Positions 16,877 to 25,680 are shown, counted from the first letter of the stretch. The stretch is 39,999 nt of DNA from Syntrophus sp. (in: bacteria) (GCA_025355725.1 JANXZC010000076.1:1-39999), one strand, 5' to 3'. Numbers and translations: made by a program. The notes: generated by a model from the sequence alone, not told the origin.

Positions 16877-17715
16877 TGATTAAGACAATCCTGATTCCTA
16901 TCGACGGTTCCGATTACGGGAACACGGCCATCGATTATGGCGTTTACATCGCCAAACGTCTGGAGGCACGGCTAACGGGCTTGCACGTCATGGACATTCG
17001 CCTGATTCAGGGACCGGTGATTACCGATATCTCTGGTTCCATTGGTCTGCCACCCTACCAGGAATTATACCCGATCATAGAAAAGGGGCTCGAAGATCGG
17101 GCAGACGTCATCCTGAAGGCCTTCGAGGAGCGTTGCACCCAGGGAGGGATTCCGGCGGAAACGCGCAAGGCGGTCGGGATCATCGGGGAAGCGATCGTCG
17201 AGGAAGGAAAAAATCACGACTGGATCATCCTGGCTCAGCGGGGCGAACATTTTCACATCGCCAAGGGCGGGATTCTTGGCTCCACCGCCGAGGCCGTTGT
17301 CCGTAACGCCGGGAAACCGGTGCTGGTCACCCCCCAGTCCTATCAGGATATCGAAAGTATCGGCCTGGCTTATGATGGCAGCCCGCCCGCCCAGCATGCG
17401 CTGGAATTAGCCGTTTTTTTAGCCGACAAGATGGCCTGGCCCCTGACTATACTCATGGTAACGGACGATCAGGGCCGGGCCGCTAAATGGTCAAAGAAGG
17501 CCGAGGCATATCTCGAAGCCTTTCAGATCGACTGCGAAATGATTGTGATGGGAGGAAAGGAGGACCGGGCGATCCTGCAATTCATCAGGGAAGGGTCCGT
17601 CGAATTCATGGTCATGGGGGCTTACGGGCGCAACCGCCTGCACGAGCTTTTCATCGGCAGCACCACCTCACAGGTCATTCGCAAGAGCACGATCCCGGTG
17701 CTGCTGACCCGCTGA
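16876..17715 (+). CDS. Tandem universal stress protein (UspA family)
   Basis: A 279-residue cytoplasmic protein with two Usp domains (about 1-150 and 155-279). The second carries the full ATP-binding signature G-x2-G-x9-G-(S/T): GAYGRNRLHELFIGSTT. The first has a related but divergent GEHFHIAKGGILGST. It starts with the usual KTILIPIDGSDYG. Usp proteins bind ATP and support survival under stress; a specific role cannot be assigned. A GGAAAGGAG ribosome site lies within the end of the preceding repeat-protein gene. It is convergent with surE. Confidence 0.88.
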   Translation: MIKTILIPIDGSDYGNTAIDYGVYIAKRLEARLTGLHVMDIRLIQGPVITDISGSIGLPPYQELYPIIEKGLEDRADVILKAFEERCTQGGIPAETRKAVGIIGEAIVEEGKNHDWIILAQRGEHFHIAKGGILGSTAEAVVRNAGKPVLVTPQSYQDIESIGLAYDGSPPAQHALELAVFLADKMAWPLTILMVTDDQGRAAKWSKKAEAYLEAFQIDCEMIVMGGKEDRAILQFIREGSVEFMVMGAYGRNRLHELFIGSTTSQVIRKSTIPVLLTR

Positions 17716-17737
17716 TAAGTACTATTTTTAATGACTT

Positions 17738-17758
17738 CCCTCCCCTTCAAGGGGAGGG
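17738..17758. terminator. GC-rich hairpin between convergent genes, possibly an intergenic repeat
   Basis: CCCTCCCCTT (17738-17747) and AAGGGGAGGG (17749-17758) form a ten-base self-complementary arm pair between the stops of the Usp and surE genes. It is followed by CCAGGGTGGGGATGGGG. It could end transcription from both sides. Hairpins of this CCCTCCCC...GGGGAGGG type are common intergenic repeats in many Gram-negative genomes. Confidence 0.5.
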
Positions 17759-17775
17759 CCAGGGTGGGGATGGGG

Positions 17776-18549
17776 TTAGAATAAGCTTTCCATATCAGTC
17801 TTTACCTTGTCGCCAAGTTCCTTCAGTACATCGTAGCGGGTCAGGTCGTAATAGATGGGGGTTACGGTTATGTAGCCCTGGCGCAGGGCAGAGGCGTCGG
17901 AATCGGGTGATTCATCGGCGGCCAGATGCGTCTCCCCGGCTAACCAGTAATAGGTGTTGTCCCGGGGGTCCACCCGCTTTTCAAAATTCTCCAGCAGTCG
18001 CGCCCGTCCTTGCTTAACGACGACAACACCCTTGATTTCGCCTTCCGGCAGGGCGGGGATGTTGACGTTGACAGCGATATCTTTCCATGAATGTCTGAGG
18101 ATGAAGGCCGCCATTTTCCGGGCGAAGCGGGCGGCATAGGTGTAATCAGCATCCTTATGGGAATCGAGTGATATCGCCAGGGACGGCACCCCGAGAATGA
18201 CCGCTTCGGTCGCCGCGGAGACAGTTCCCGAATAGAGCACATTGATGCCGACATTGGCACCGCGGTTGATTCCGGATACGACCAGATCGACAGGTCCCCC
18301 GGATAATTCCCGAATGCCGAGTTTGACGCAGTCCGCCGGCGTTCCCGCTACGGCATAGCCAAGGGCGTTCCCGTTTTTTCGGGCTTCCCGGACCATAAGG
18401 GGCCGAAAGATGGTAATGGCATGTCCGACGGCGCTCTGTTCGATTTCCGGGGCGACAACAAGGCACTCCGCATCCCGGGAAAGTTCCTGATATAAGGAAG
18501 CCAATCCTTTCGCGTAGATCCCGTCGTCATTGGTAAGAAGAAAACGCAT
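17776..18549 (-). CDS. surE: 5'/3'-nucleotidase SurE
   Basis: A 257-residue SurE-family phosphatase that removes phosphate from nucleoside monophosphates. The N-terminal metal-binding motif LLTNDDGIYAKG, the APEIEQSAVGHAIT loop and SGINRGANVGINVLYSGTV (about 95-113) are intact. The length is normal for the family. It lies just downstream of the dnaK terminator, with about 14 bases between that hairpin's T-run and the start codon, so expression probably needs read-through or its own signal. Confidence 0.95.
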   Translation of the reverse strand: MRFLLTNDDGIYAKGLASLYQELSRDAECLVVAPEIEQSAVGHAITIFRPLMVREARKNGNALGYAVAGTPADCVKLGIRELSGGPVDLVVSGINRGANVGINVLYSGTVSAATEAVILGVPSLAISLDSHKDADYTYAARFARKMAAFILRHSWKDIAVNVNIPALPEGEIKGVVVVKQGRARLLENFEKRVDPRDNTYYWLAGETHLAADESPDSDASALRQGYITVTPIYYDLTRYDVLKELGDKVKTDMESLF

Positions 18550-18562
18550 GCCCTCATCCTCA

Positions 18563-18599
18563 ATAAAAAGCCCGGAAGTTTCTTAACAAACTTCCGGGC
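18563..18599 (-). terminator. Strong rho-independent terminator of dnaK
   Basis: On the minus strand GCCCGGAAGTTT and AAACTTCCGGGC form a perfect 12-bp stem with a six-base loop, followed directly by TTTTTATT. It begins about 30 bases after the dnaK stop codon. Confidence 0.92.
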
Positions 18600-18626
18600 A
18601 TATGAAAAGGTTTGATTTTCGGAGTC

Positions 18627-20564
18627 CTATTTCACTTCTTCAAAGTCGGCATCGACAACATCGTCGTCCTTTTTGCCACCGGGCTGCTGACCACCCGCCT
18701 GGGCACCTGCCCCAGCTCCCGCTCCCGCGCCGGCGCCTTGACCGGACTGCTGCTCACCTGCCGTTTTAGCGTACATCGCCTCGGCCAATTTGTGGGAGGC
18801 CGTCGTCAGCTCCTCCTGGACCTTCTTGATGGCCTCGATGTCGTCGCCCTCGATGGCCTTTTTGGTTCTCACTATTGCATCTTCTATCTTGGCCTTTTCT
18901 GCGGCGTCGATCTTGTCGCCGAATTCCTTGATATTCTTTTCCACACTATAAACGAAGGCGTCGGCCTGATTTCTCGTCTCCACAAGATCACGCTTCCGTT
19001 TGTCGTCTTCGGCGTGGGCATCGGCATCCTTGACGAGTTTCTGGATCTCTTCCTCCGACAGACCGCTGGATGCGGTGATCTTGATGCTCTGCTCCTTGCC
19101 CGTACCCAGATCCTTTGCCGACACATGGACGATACCGTTGGCGTCGATGTCAAAGGTCACCTCGACCTGGGGCAATCCCCGGGGCGCCGGAGGAATACCG
19201 ACGAGTTCAAATCGGCCCAGGGTGCGGTTGTCCGCCGCCATAGGACGCTCTCCCTGAAGGACATGGATACTTACCGCCGGCTGGTTATCCGCCGCCGTCG
19301 AAAAGATCTGGCTCTTCCGGGTGGGAATGGTCGTATTTTTCTCGATCAGCTTGGTCAGGACGCCGCCCAGGGTCTCGATCCCCAGAGACAGGGGCGTCAC
19401 ATCCAGAAGCAGGACATCCTTGACATCACCGGCCAGGACGCCGCCCTGAATGGCCGCACCGACGGCGACGACTTCATCGGGATTCACGCCCTTACTCGGC
19501 TCCTTACCGAAGATTTCCTTCACTTTCTGCTGCACCCGGGGCATCCGGGTCATGCCGCCAACGAGGATGACTTCATATACCTCCTGAGAGGACAGGTTGG
19601 CATCCTTGAGGGCTGTGCGACAAGGCGCTTCCAGCTTCTCGATAAGATCCTCGACGAGACCCTCAAATTTTGCCCGGGTGAGTTTGATATTCATGTGCTT
19701 CGGTCCCGAGGCGTCAGCGGTGACAAAGGGGAGATTGATGTCCGTTTCCATGGCCGTCGAAAGCTCGATTTTCGCCTTTTCCGCCGCTTCCTTGAGGCGC
19801 TGGAGGGCCATCCGGTCACTCCGGATGTCAATCCCCTGGTCTTTCTTGAATTCGGTCGCCAGGAAGTCAATCAGACGCTGGTCGAAGTCTTCTCCGCCCA
19901 AGTGGGTGTCACCGTTGGTCGACTTCACCTCAAAGACACCATCGCCGATCTCAAGAATGGATATATCAAAAGTCCCGCCGCCGAGGTCAAATACGGCAAT
20001 CTTTCCTTCTTTTTTCTTGTCCAGACCATAGGCCAGGGCTGCCGCTGTCGGCTCATTGATGATTCTGCGAACATTCAGACCGGCTATCCTGCCGGCGTCC
20101 TTGGTCGCCTGCCGCTGGGAATCATTAAAATAGGCCGGGACGGTGATTACGGCGTCGGTTATTTTTTCGCCTAAATAATCCTCCGCCGTCTGTTTCATCT
20201 TGACGAGGATCATCGAGGAAATCTCCGCGGGGCTGTAGTCCCTTCCCCGTACCGTTATCTGGCCGTCGCCGTTGGGCGCCTCGGTAATCCGATAAGAACT
20301 GATGCCCTTGTCATACTGGACCTCCTTGGTGCTGAATTTTCTCCCGATCATCCTCTTGACGGCATAGACCGTATTTTCCGAGTTGGTAATGGCCTGACGT
20401 TTGGCCACCTGCCCAACCAATCTTTCTCCGCTCTCCGTAAAGGCTACAACGGACGGGGTCGTCCTGTTCCCTTCCTGGTTTGCGATTACAACCGGGTCGC
20501 CGCCTTCCATGACCGCCACACAGGAATTAGTGGTCCCCAAATCAATCCCTATAATCTTTCCCAT
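18627..20564 (-). CDS. dnaK: Chaperone protein DnaK (Hsp70)
   Basis: A 645-residue Hsp70 with an intact ATPase domain ([17 protein letters not shown] at the start, [39 protein letters not shown]) and a substrate-binding domain containing [18 protein letters not shown]. The C-terminus is a Gly/Ala/Gln-rich linker ending in [13 protein letters not shown]. It folds and protects proteins with GrpE (encoded 48 bases upstream) and a DnaJ partner not present in the window. Regulation is probably through the promoter upstream of gmhA; no CIRCE element was recognised nearby. Confidence 0.98.
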   Translation of the reverse strand: MGKIIGIDLGTTNSCVAVMEGGDPVVIANQEGNRTTPSVVAFTESGERLVGQVAKRQAITNSENTVYAVKRMIGRKFSTKEVQYDKGISSYRITEAPNGDGQITVRGRDYSPAEISSMILVKMKQTAEDYLGEKITDAVITVPAYFNDSQRQATKDAGRIAGLNVRRIINEPTAAALAYGLDKKKEGKIAVFDLGGGTFDISILEIGDGVFEVKSTNGDTHLGGEDFDQRLIDFLATEFKKDQGIDIRSDRMALQRLKEAAEKAKIELSTAMETDINLPFVTADASGPKHMNIKLTRAKFEGLVEDLIEKLEAPCRTALKDANLSSQEVYEVILVGGMTRMPRVQQKVKEIFGKEPSKGVNPDEVVAVGAAIQGGVLAGDVKDVLLLDVTPLSLGIETLGGVLTKLIEKNTTIPTRKSQIFSTAADNQPAVSIHVLQGERPMAADNRTLGRFELVGIPPAPRGLPQVEVTFDIDANGIVHVSAKDLGTGKEQSIKITASSGLSEEEIQKLVKDADAHAEDDKRKRDLVETRNQADAFVYSVEKNIKEFGDKIDAAEKAKIEDAIVRTKKAIEGDDIEAIKKVQEELTTASHKLAEAMYAKTAGEQQSGQGAGAGAGAGAGAQAGGQQPGGKKDDDVVDADFEEVK

Positions 20565-20612
20565 GGTTAATCCTCCTCCTTTATGTCCTGCTTAAGGACC
20601 TGCAACTTATTT

Positions 20613-21194
20613 TCATTGATTGCCGTTGTCGGGCCGCTTGCATACCGAAACCTTGGACGGCCTCAGCAGCCTGCCGTTCAATAAATACCCCTTCTCCAAT
20701 TCATCCACGATCTGATTGGTTTCATGATCCATACTGGGGACCTGCATCAGGGCCTCATGATAATTAGGATCAAAGGCCTTGCTCGCACAGTCGATGGCCT
20801 CCACACCGTGTTTTCCCAGGGAGCAGATCAGCTGCGTTTGAAGCATCGCCAACCCCTTCTTAAAGGCCTCAAAATCACAGGAGGTCTCTGCATGCTTCAG
20901 GGCTCGGTCGATATTGTCTACTAAGGGAAGTAAGTCCCTGATAAGCGTCTCGTTGCCGTATTTGATCGCATCCGCCTTCTCTTTTACGGCCCGCTTTTTA
21001 TAGTTGTCGAGTTCAGCAACGGCGCGCAGATACCTGTCATAGTTATCTGCTGCTTCCTTAACCTTTTCCTGAAATTCCAGGGCATGGCCATCATGAACTT
21101 CCTCGGTCCTCGACTCCTCCGTACTCAAAGGAGCATTGGCCTCCGCCTCTGCACCGCTGCCGTCCTTTGTATCCTTCTTTGGCTTCTTTACCAT
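20613..21194 (-). CDS. grpE: Nucleotide exchange factor GrpE
   Basis: A 193-residue GrpE: a charged disordered N-terminus, a long coiled-coil segment (about 40-110) including DNYDRYLRAVAELDNYKKRA, then the beta domain with DPNYHEALMQVPSMDHETNQ and GYLLNGRLLRPSKVSVCK. It releases ADP from DnaK. It sits between gmhA and dnaK, only 31 bases after the gmhA stop. Confidence 0.96.
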   Translation of the reverse strand: MVKKPKKDTKDGSGAEAEANAPLSTEESRTEEVHDGHALEFQEKVKEAADNYDRYLRAVAELDNYKKRAVKEKADAIKYGNETLIRDLLPLVDNIDRALKHAETSCDFEAFKKGLAMLQTQLICSLGKHGVEAIDCASKAFDPNYHEALMQVPSMDHETNQIVDELEKGYLLNGRLLRPSKVSVCKRPDNGNQ

Positions 21195-21225
21195 TAATTA
21201 ATCCAAAACCATTCGGTAACTGTCT

Positions 21226-21810
21226 TTATTTAATATCCGGTCTCTGAAAGAGTTTGAGATCGATCATCTGACAGAGGACATGCCCCACGGTAATATGCAC
21301 TTCCTGAATCCGGGGGGTGCTGTCGGAGGCCACATTGAGGGTATAATCTGCAATACCCGCTATATCTCCACCATCTTTTCCCGTCAGGGCCAAGGTGATC
21401 AATCCCATCTTTTTCGCCTGTTCCAGCCCCTTGAAGACATTTCTCGATCTCCCGCTGGTGCTTATTCCCCAGGCCATATCTCCTGGCTGCCCGAGGGCGC
21501 GAATCTGCTTACTGAAGATCTCGGAAAAATCATAGTCATTTCCGATGCTGGTTATTATGGAAGTATCAGTACTCAAAGAGATAGCCGGCAGGGGCGGCCT
21601 CTCGATCATGAATCGATTAACGAATTCCGCAGCGAGGTGCTGGGCATCGGCGGCGCTGCCGCCGTTGCCGAAGATCATGACCTTGTTACCCGCCTTTAGA
21701 ACCGCAGTCATAACATTGACAACCCGGACAATGATCGAGAGATTGTCATTTACGAAGCTTTCCTTAAGCTGACTGCTCTCTTTAAAAATTTTTACTATTA
21801 GGTCTTCCAT
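21226..21810 (-). CDS. gmhA: Phosphoheptose isomerase (SIS domain)
   Basis: A 194-residue SIS-domain protein of the GmhA/DiaA family. It has GNGGSAADAQHLAAEFVNRF (about 48-67, with the catalytic Glu), STSGRSRNV for phosphate binding, and EVHITVGHVLCQMID, which carries the metal- or catalysis-related His. GmhA converts sedoheptulose 7-phosphate to glycero-manno-heptose 7-phosphate for LPS core synthesis. It is the first gene of an unusual gmhA-grpE-dnaK unit. DiaA, a DnaA-binding relative, is the alternative, but the catalytic residues favour GmhA. Confidence 0.9.
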   Translation of the reverse strand: MEDLIVKIFKESSQLKESFVNDNLSIIVRVVNVMTAVLKAGNKVMIFGNGGSAADAQHLAAEFVNRFMIERPPLPAISLSTDTSIITSIGNDYDFSEIFSKQIRALGQPGDMAWGISTSGRSRNVFKGLEQAKKMGLITLALTGKDGGDIAGIADYTLNVASDSTPRIQEVHITVGHVLCQMIDLKLFQRPDIK

Positions 21811-21836
21811 ATTCTCCCTGCCTTCAAAGCGGCGCT

Positions 21837-21865
21837 AATATATTTATCCACCCTTCCCGTGTCAA
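21837..21865 (-). promoter_or_regulatory. Consensus sigma-70 promoter for gmhA-grpE-dnaK
   Basis: On the minus strand TTGACA (21865-21860) and TATATT (21842-21837) are separated by exactly 17 bases, with the gmhA start about 27 bases beyond the -10 box. No inverted repeat of the CIRCE type overlaps it. Confidence 0.7.
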
Positions 21866-21893
21866 GGTCGGAAGGAGAATAAAAGGGAGAATG

Positions 21894-22017
21894 GGGGCTG
21901 TTGAAAAACGCTCATCTGCTGTGTTCCGCTGCAAACCTCACCGCTCAACGTATGTCCATATACGCCTCGCGGTTCGGTTTTTGCGCGCCTTGCATTTGAG
22001 CATTTTTGAACAGCCCC
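21894..22017. repeat. 124-bp palindromic element (MITE- or REP-like)
   Basis: The ends GGGGCTGTTGAAAAACGCTC and GAGCATTTTTGAACAGCCCC are inverted copies with two mismatches over 20 bases. Inside, further complementary blocks (CAAACC...CACCGC against GCGGTTCGGTTTTTG, and CGTAT against ATACG) let almost the whole element fold into one long imperfect hairpin. It carries no gene and lies between the nrdD stop and the gmhA promoter. This is the structure expected of a small non-autonomous repeat; no target-site duplication was confirmed. Confidence 0.7.
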
Positions 22018-22051
22018 ATAATAGGGGGGCTTGAAAATACGAGGAATGATT

Positions 22052-24100
22052 TTAGTCGAAGTGTTCCTGGCGGAAACGATCCTGCAGTTCGGCAAGCTTT
22101 CCTTTATTCCAGTCCGAAACCCGGCTGTAATACTGGGTGATTTTGGCAATACCATCCACATTTACCGATGAACAGTGGCCACATAGCTCTTTGAGTCCGC
22201 GGGTGGTCTTACCGCAATCCAGGCAAGTGGTAAAATCGGGGGAAAAAATAAGTTGACGGCAGGTCGTTTCCCCGTAGGCCCAGATGATGAATGTTGCCAA
22301 ATCACCGGCAGGAGGATTGTATTCCCCTATCCACAACTGACTGGCAGCCCCGGTCTTGATCAGAGGATGAAAGCGACCCTCCATGCTGACCCGTTCCTGC
22401 GGTTTTAATGGGGCAGAAACAGGGATATGAGTTGAATTCGTATAATAAAGACAGCCATTGACCATACTTCCCCGGACATGGCGGCCCGCCTGGGGAGAAA
22501 AATAGCGAAGATCGAGACGGGCAAAGCGGTGGGATGTTGTTTCCGCGTGCGGCTGGTCCAGGACCATCCTGATGCCATGCCGGGTGCTGAGTTCCGCTGC
22601 CTGTTTCTCCATAAAGTCTATAACCTTAAATCCAAAATCAAAGGATTCCGCAGACTCGTGCATTGGCTTTCCCGTGTGGATCTGTACCAGTTCATTCAAC
22701 CCCACCATGCCCAGCAGGTAAGACGCGCGATCCATGCGCAGATAGGGCAACCCATCCAGATTCATCGCCAGTACAGACAGAGGACCCTGATCTCCATAGG
22801 AAAGCAACCTCTCCAGAAATGCCCTTTTCTGATCATGAGCCCCGGCTGCCAGGGCCATGACATCTTCGAGACCTTTAAATAACTGCTCGGTATCACCTTC
22901 GGCCCGGTATCCCAGACGGGGCAGATTGAGGCTGATGCTCTGAATGGCCGCAAAGCGCCCCCGCCACGGTATTTCCATTTCATCAATATTAGCGGGAATA
23001 CCGAAGGCACAGAGGGCCTCCTCTTCGCTCTTCCTCTCCAGGACGAAACAGGGATTCCCCATAGCGGCGGCCTCACAGACATGGCGAAGAAAGTCTTCGT
23101 GACCGGAAGTTTCAAAAAACCGCGGGGTAAGGTGTACAATAGGCCGGGGGAAGATAAATGGTTTGCCTGTGCCGTCTCCCTTCTTAAAGACATCGAAGAG
23201 GGCCCAGGCGAAGCGTTGCGCTTCCCCTTCATATTCCCCGCAGGTACGCCCGGTGATTTCCCCGGCCGGACCGATCATGGGAAGCTCCCGGAGAGACTTG
23301 GGGACCTCCCAGAAGACGTGAATATCGGTAAACATGGCCTGCCCTCCCCGGGCCGCCGTTAATTGGGAAAACTCATAGACGAGCATCTGGGCTAATTGCC
23401 GTACTTCCCGGTCTGACATGCCCTCCAGATAAGGGGAAAATGACAGGTTCACAAAATTCCAGCTGATGATCCCGGCAAAATACCCCTGTAGAATGGCGCC
23501 GAATCGAACCATGTGGGCCAGCAGAACTTCCGCATGTTTGGCCGGTTTGGCCACGGTCAGGGAGCGGGGAAGATTCAGACCGTATTTTTTCAGATACTCC
23601 AGGGATTGACAGATGGCGAAAGGCCGGTCGATATACCCCAACCCATGGATATGAAAATCCCCGAGGATATGGGCGTCGCTTATTTCCTGGGGAAAGATGC
23701 TATGGAGGGCGTACTCCCGCTTTATCCCCTGCGCCAGAACAAGATTTGTCCCTTCGGGGCCATGGGGAACGTTGGCGTCTTCTTTATTCTGATGCAGAAT
23801 GAGGCGATCGACATCATACAGGGAAAAACCGAGGCGGGCATGCATGCGCCTGGCCTTCTCCAGCCCCCGTTCCACAAGCTTTGCGTCCACGAGTTCCCGG
23901 ACCAGAGACGTTGTCAGAACGGAAACCCCGGAAGCAAATAAGCCTTTTTCCACATCTTTACTGATGGCCGTCGCTGTTTCTAGATCAATCCCCGTTTCGC
24001 GAATCAGGGTATCCACTATCCGCTGTCGGTTCCACTGATCCACCTCCTCTCCGGAGGTCCTTACAAACAGCGTCATATCCGTTGTTTCCGGCGGGATCAT
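22052..24100 (-). CDS. nrdD: Anaerobic ribonucleoside-triphosphate reductase family protein (NrdD), atypical radical site
   Basis: A 682-residue class III reductase homologue with an N-terminal ATP-cone (about 9-100), the ten-stranded barrel core (SISLNLPRLGY, YLLGMVGLNELVQIHTG, LDLRYFSPQAGRHVRGS) and a C-terminal zinc site (CLDCG...CGHC). Class III enzymes reduce NTPs to dNTPs using a glycyl radical in a C-terminal motif of the type RITGYFSRV-x2-WNKGK. Here the equivalent is KITQYYSRVSDWNKGK, with Gln (CAG) in place of the radical Gly. The usual Cys-Cys-Arg before the barrel strand is reduced to LCAFG. No nrdG activase is adjacent. It could be a diverged paralogue with altered or lost activity. 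A GAGG lies nine bases before the ATG. Confidence 0.85.
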   Translation of the reverse strand: MIPPETTDMTLFVRTSGEEVDQWNRQRIVDTLIRETGIDLETATAISKDVEKGLFASGVSVLTTSLVRELVDAKLVERGLEKARRMHARLGFSLYDVDRLILHQNKEDANVPHGPEGTNLVLAQGIKREYALHSIFPQEISDAHILGDFHIHGLGYIDRPFAICQSLEYLKKYGLNLPRSLTVAKPAKHAEVLLAHMVRFGAILQGYFAGIISWNFVNLSFSPYLEGMSDREVRQLAQMLVYEFSQLTAARGGQAMFTDIHVFWEVPKSLRELPMIGPAGEITGRTCGEYEGEAQRFAWALFDVFKKGDGTGKPFIFPRPIVHLTPRFFETSGHEDFLRHVCEAAAMGNPCFVLERKSEEEALCAFGIPANIDEMEIPWRGRFAAIQSISLNLPRLGYRAEGDTEQLFKGLEDVMALAAGAHDQKRAFLERLLSYGDQGPLSVLAMNLDGLPYLRMDRASYLLGMVGLNELVQIHTGKPMHESAESFDFGFKVIDFMEKQAAELSTRHGIRMVLDQPHAETTSHRFARLDLRYFSPQAGRHVRGSMVNGCLYYTNSTHIPVSAPLKPQERVSMEGRFHPLIKTGAASQLWIGEYNPPAGDLATFIIWAYGETTCRQLIFSPDFTTCLDCGKTTRGLKELCGHCSSVNVDGIAKITQYYSRVSDWNKGKLAELQDRFRQEHFD

Positions 24101-24132
24101 CCCTAATAACCTCTCATCTCAAAATACACCTG

Positions 24133-24168
24133 AAAATCCCTCTGCATCCCCTTTGCCAAGGGGGGATA
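24133..24168. repeat. Short intergenic repeat/terminator hairpin
   Basis: The stretch AAAATCCCTCTGCATCCCC-TTTGCC-AAGGGGGGAT contains a C-rich arm, a short loop and a G-rich arm, and on the minus strand it runs into ATTTT. It lies between the stop of the HD gene and the nrdD start, both on the minus strand. It resembles the common aaatccccct...aagggggatt class of intergenic repeats and may act as a terminator. Confidence 0.45.
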
Positions 24169-24175
24169 TTCTTCA

Positions 24176-25594
24176 CTAAATATTCGTTCTCGACGTCGTC
24201 CGGGGGTTATCCAGAACGCTTTCCGCCGCCATGGTAACCTCGGCGTCATGGTCGTGGGTCATCGTAAAGACCCGGAAATGCACTATGCGGGCCGGAATAA
24301 ATCGGTAGATGTCCCGCAGGGGCTCCTGAGAGGTACGACCCACAGCGGGATTGAAGATATTGACCTGCTTGTCCGTCTGCGCCATGGGATTGATCGGCCG
24401 CGGGTCCTGTGTAGCCAGATCAACCCGCAGAGCCAGTTTTTTGAGAGATTTTGGCAGACAGCCTCTGATCTGTCTTTCATAATCCCCGGCCTCGGAAAAG
24501 CGGGTGCCCTTATGAACGCTTTCGAGGGATATCTCCGTTGAAAAAGACATCTTCCACTTCACCTGTCGGCTGTATAGCCGTTGCCACTCCTTGCCAAGTT
24601 TTCTCTTGGCAGGATCTTCATCACTCGGCCATTGCCGGACCGCATCGAACAACCACCACTCATCCAATTGGCCATAAGCGTCCAGGTCCTCCAGGGGATT
24701 CCGGGGAAAGAGGATATTCATCGTATCCCGGAAGATCTCCTGGAGATGAAGATCCAGGGCCCGGGTGGTACGATGGAAATAGACATTGGCGTAGAGAGTC
24801 AACCTGGCGTTCAGGAAGCGGCGGAGGGCGGAAATTCCCGCTTCATGAAGGGTCAGGCCGGCGTCGGTAAAAAAGGAGTAATACCGTATTCTGGCAATGT
24901 CCACCATATCGAGAGAAATGCTCGACATGAAAGCGTCCCGCTGCACATAGTCGAGATTATCCACCGTATAGATCCCGGAAAAGAGCTGCCGGAGAAAGGG
25001 AAGCCACGGGGGCACCGGTTCCTGAATATCGCCAGGCATCTTGATAAGATAGGCTACCTGGAGGGGGTCAAGTAACTCACCCTCCGCAAACGGTCCGGAG
25101 GGGCTTCTGTTGATTTTCCTTATGACTTTGCCAAGTTTGGTGACAATGATCTGCCTCCCTAAGTCTTCGTGGGTTATTCCGTATTGATCCAGAAAATGAT
25201 CGTCGAAAAAATGCCCATAGGGACCATGGCCGACATCATGGAGCAACCCGGCGACGCGCAGGAGCTCTTCAATATATCTTGCCGAGGGCACTTCTCCACA
25301 TATTTCACGGAGACTCGGGTAAAGGGACCGGGCAAATTCCCCGGCGACATGCATGGTCCCCAGGGAATGCTGAAACCGGGTATGCTCCGCTGCCGGATAG
25401 ACCCAGCGGGCGCTCTGCAACTGGTATATCCGCCGCAACCGCTGCAGCCAGGGCGAATCGATAAGATCCTTCTCCGTTTTTTCCGTCCGATCGCTCCCGT
25501 CGGGTACGGTAAAACAGGCATACTGGTGGATCGGATCGGCAATCAGCGCCATGCCCTTGTAGATACGGGGATATGTCGTCTCGTAGGCAATCAT
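24176..25594 (-). CDS. HD-domain phosphohydrolase (SAMHD1/dNTPase-like)
   Basis: A 472-residue protein of the large HD family that includes dNTP triphosphohydrolases. The metal ligands are visible in HTRFQHSLGTMHVAG (about 71-85) and LLHDVGHGPYGHFFDDH (about 116-132), followed by DNLDYVQRDAFMSS, the distal Asp motif of the family. Relatives hydrolyse dNTPs to nucleosides and triphosphate or act on other nucleotides. Its position next to the NrdD family gene suggests a dNTP pool role; this is inference. ATG 25594 is preferred; a TTG at 25630 also opens the frame. It is divergent from the SPFH gene. Confidence 0.85.
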   Translation of the reverse strand: MIAYETTYPRIYKGMALIADPIHQYACFTVPDGSDRTEKTEKDLIDSPWLQRLRRIYQLQSARWVYPAAEHTRFQHSLGTMHVAGEFARSLYPSLREICGEVPSARYIEELLRVAGLLHDVGHGPYGHFFDDHFLDQYGITHEDLGRQIIVTKLGKVIRKINRSPSGPFAEGELLDPLQVAYLIKMPGDIQEPVPPWLPFLRQLFSGIYTVDNLDYVQRDAFMSSISLDMVDIARIRYYSFFTDAGLTLHEAGISALRRFLNARLTLYANVYFHRTTRALDLHLQEIFRDTMNILFPRNPLEDLDAYGQLDEWWLFDAVRQWPSDEDPAKRKLGKEWQRLYSRQVKWKMSFSTEISLESVHKGTRFSEAGDYERQIRGCLPKSLKKLALRVDLATQDPRPINPMAQTDKQVNIFNPAVGRTSQEPLRDIYRFIPARIVHFRVFTMTHDHDAEVTMAAESVLDNPRTTSRTNI

Positions 25595-25651
25595 GAGCTG
25601 ACTTTTATAATATTCGAGTAAAAATATCAACTTAAAAGGACAGCTTTGTCC

Positions 25652-25680
25652 TTGACATGACCCGGTCCTTTCTCTATAAA
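25652..25680 (+). promoter_or_regulatory. Consensus sigma-70 promoter for the SPFH-ParA cluster
   Basis: TTGACA (25652-25657) and TATAAA (25675-25680) with a 17-base spacer lie 36 bases before the SPFH start codon, on the plus strand. Confidence 0.7.

Noticed and set aside
18612-20174. Long plus-strand open frame (520 codons) opposite dnaK
   Set aside because: It is the antisense shadow of dnaK, whose translation is a complete Hsp70. The shadow frame has no recognisable domain.
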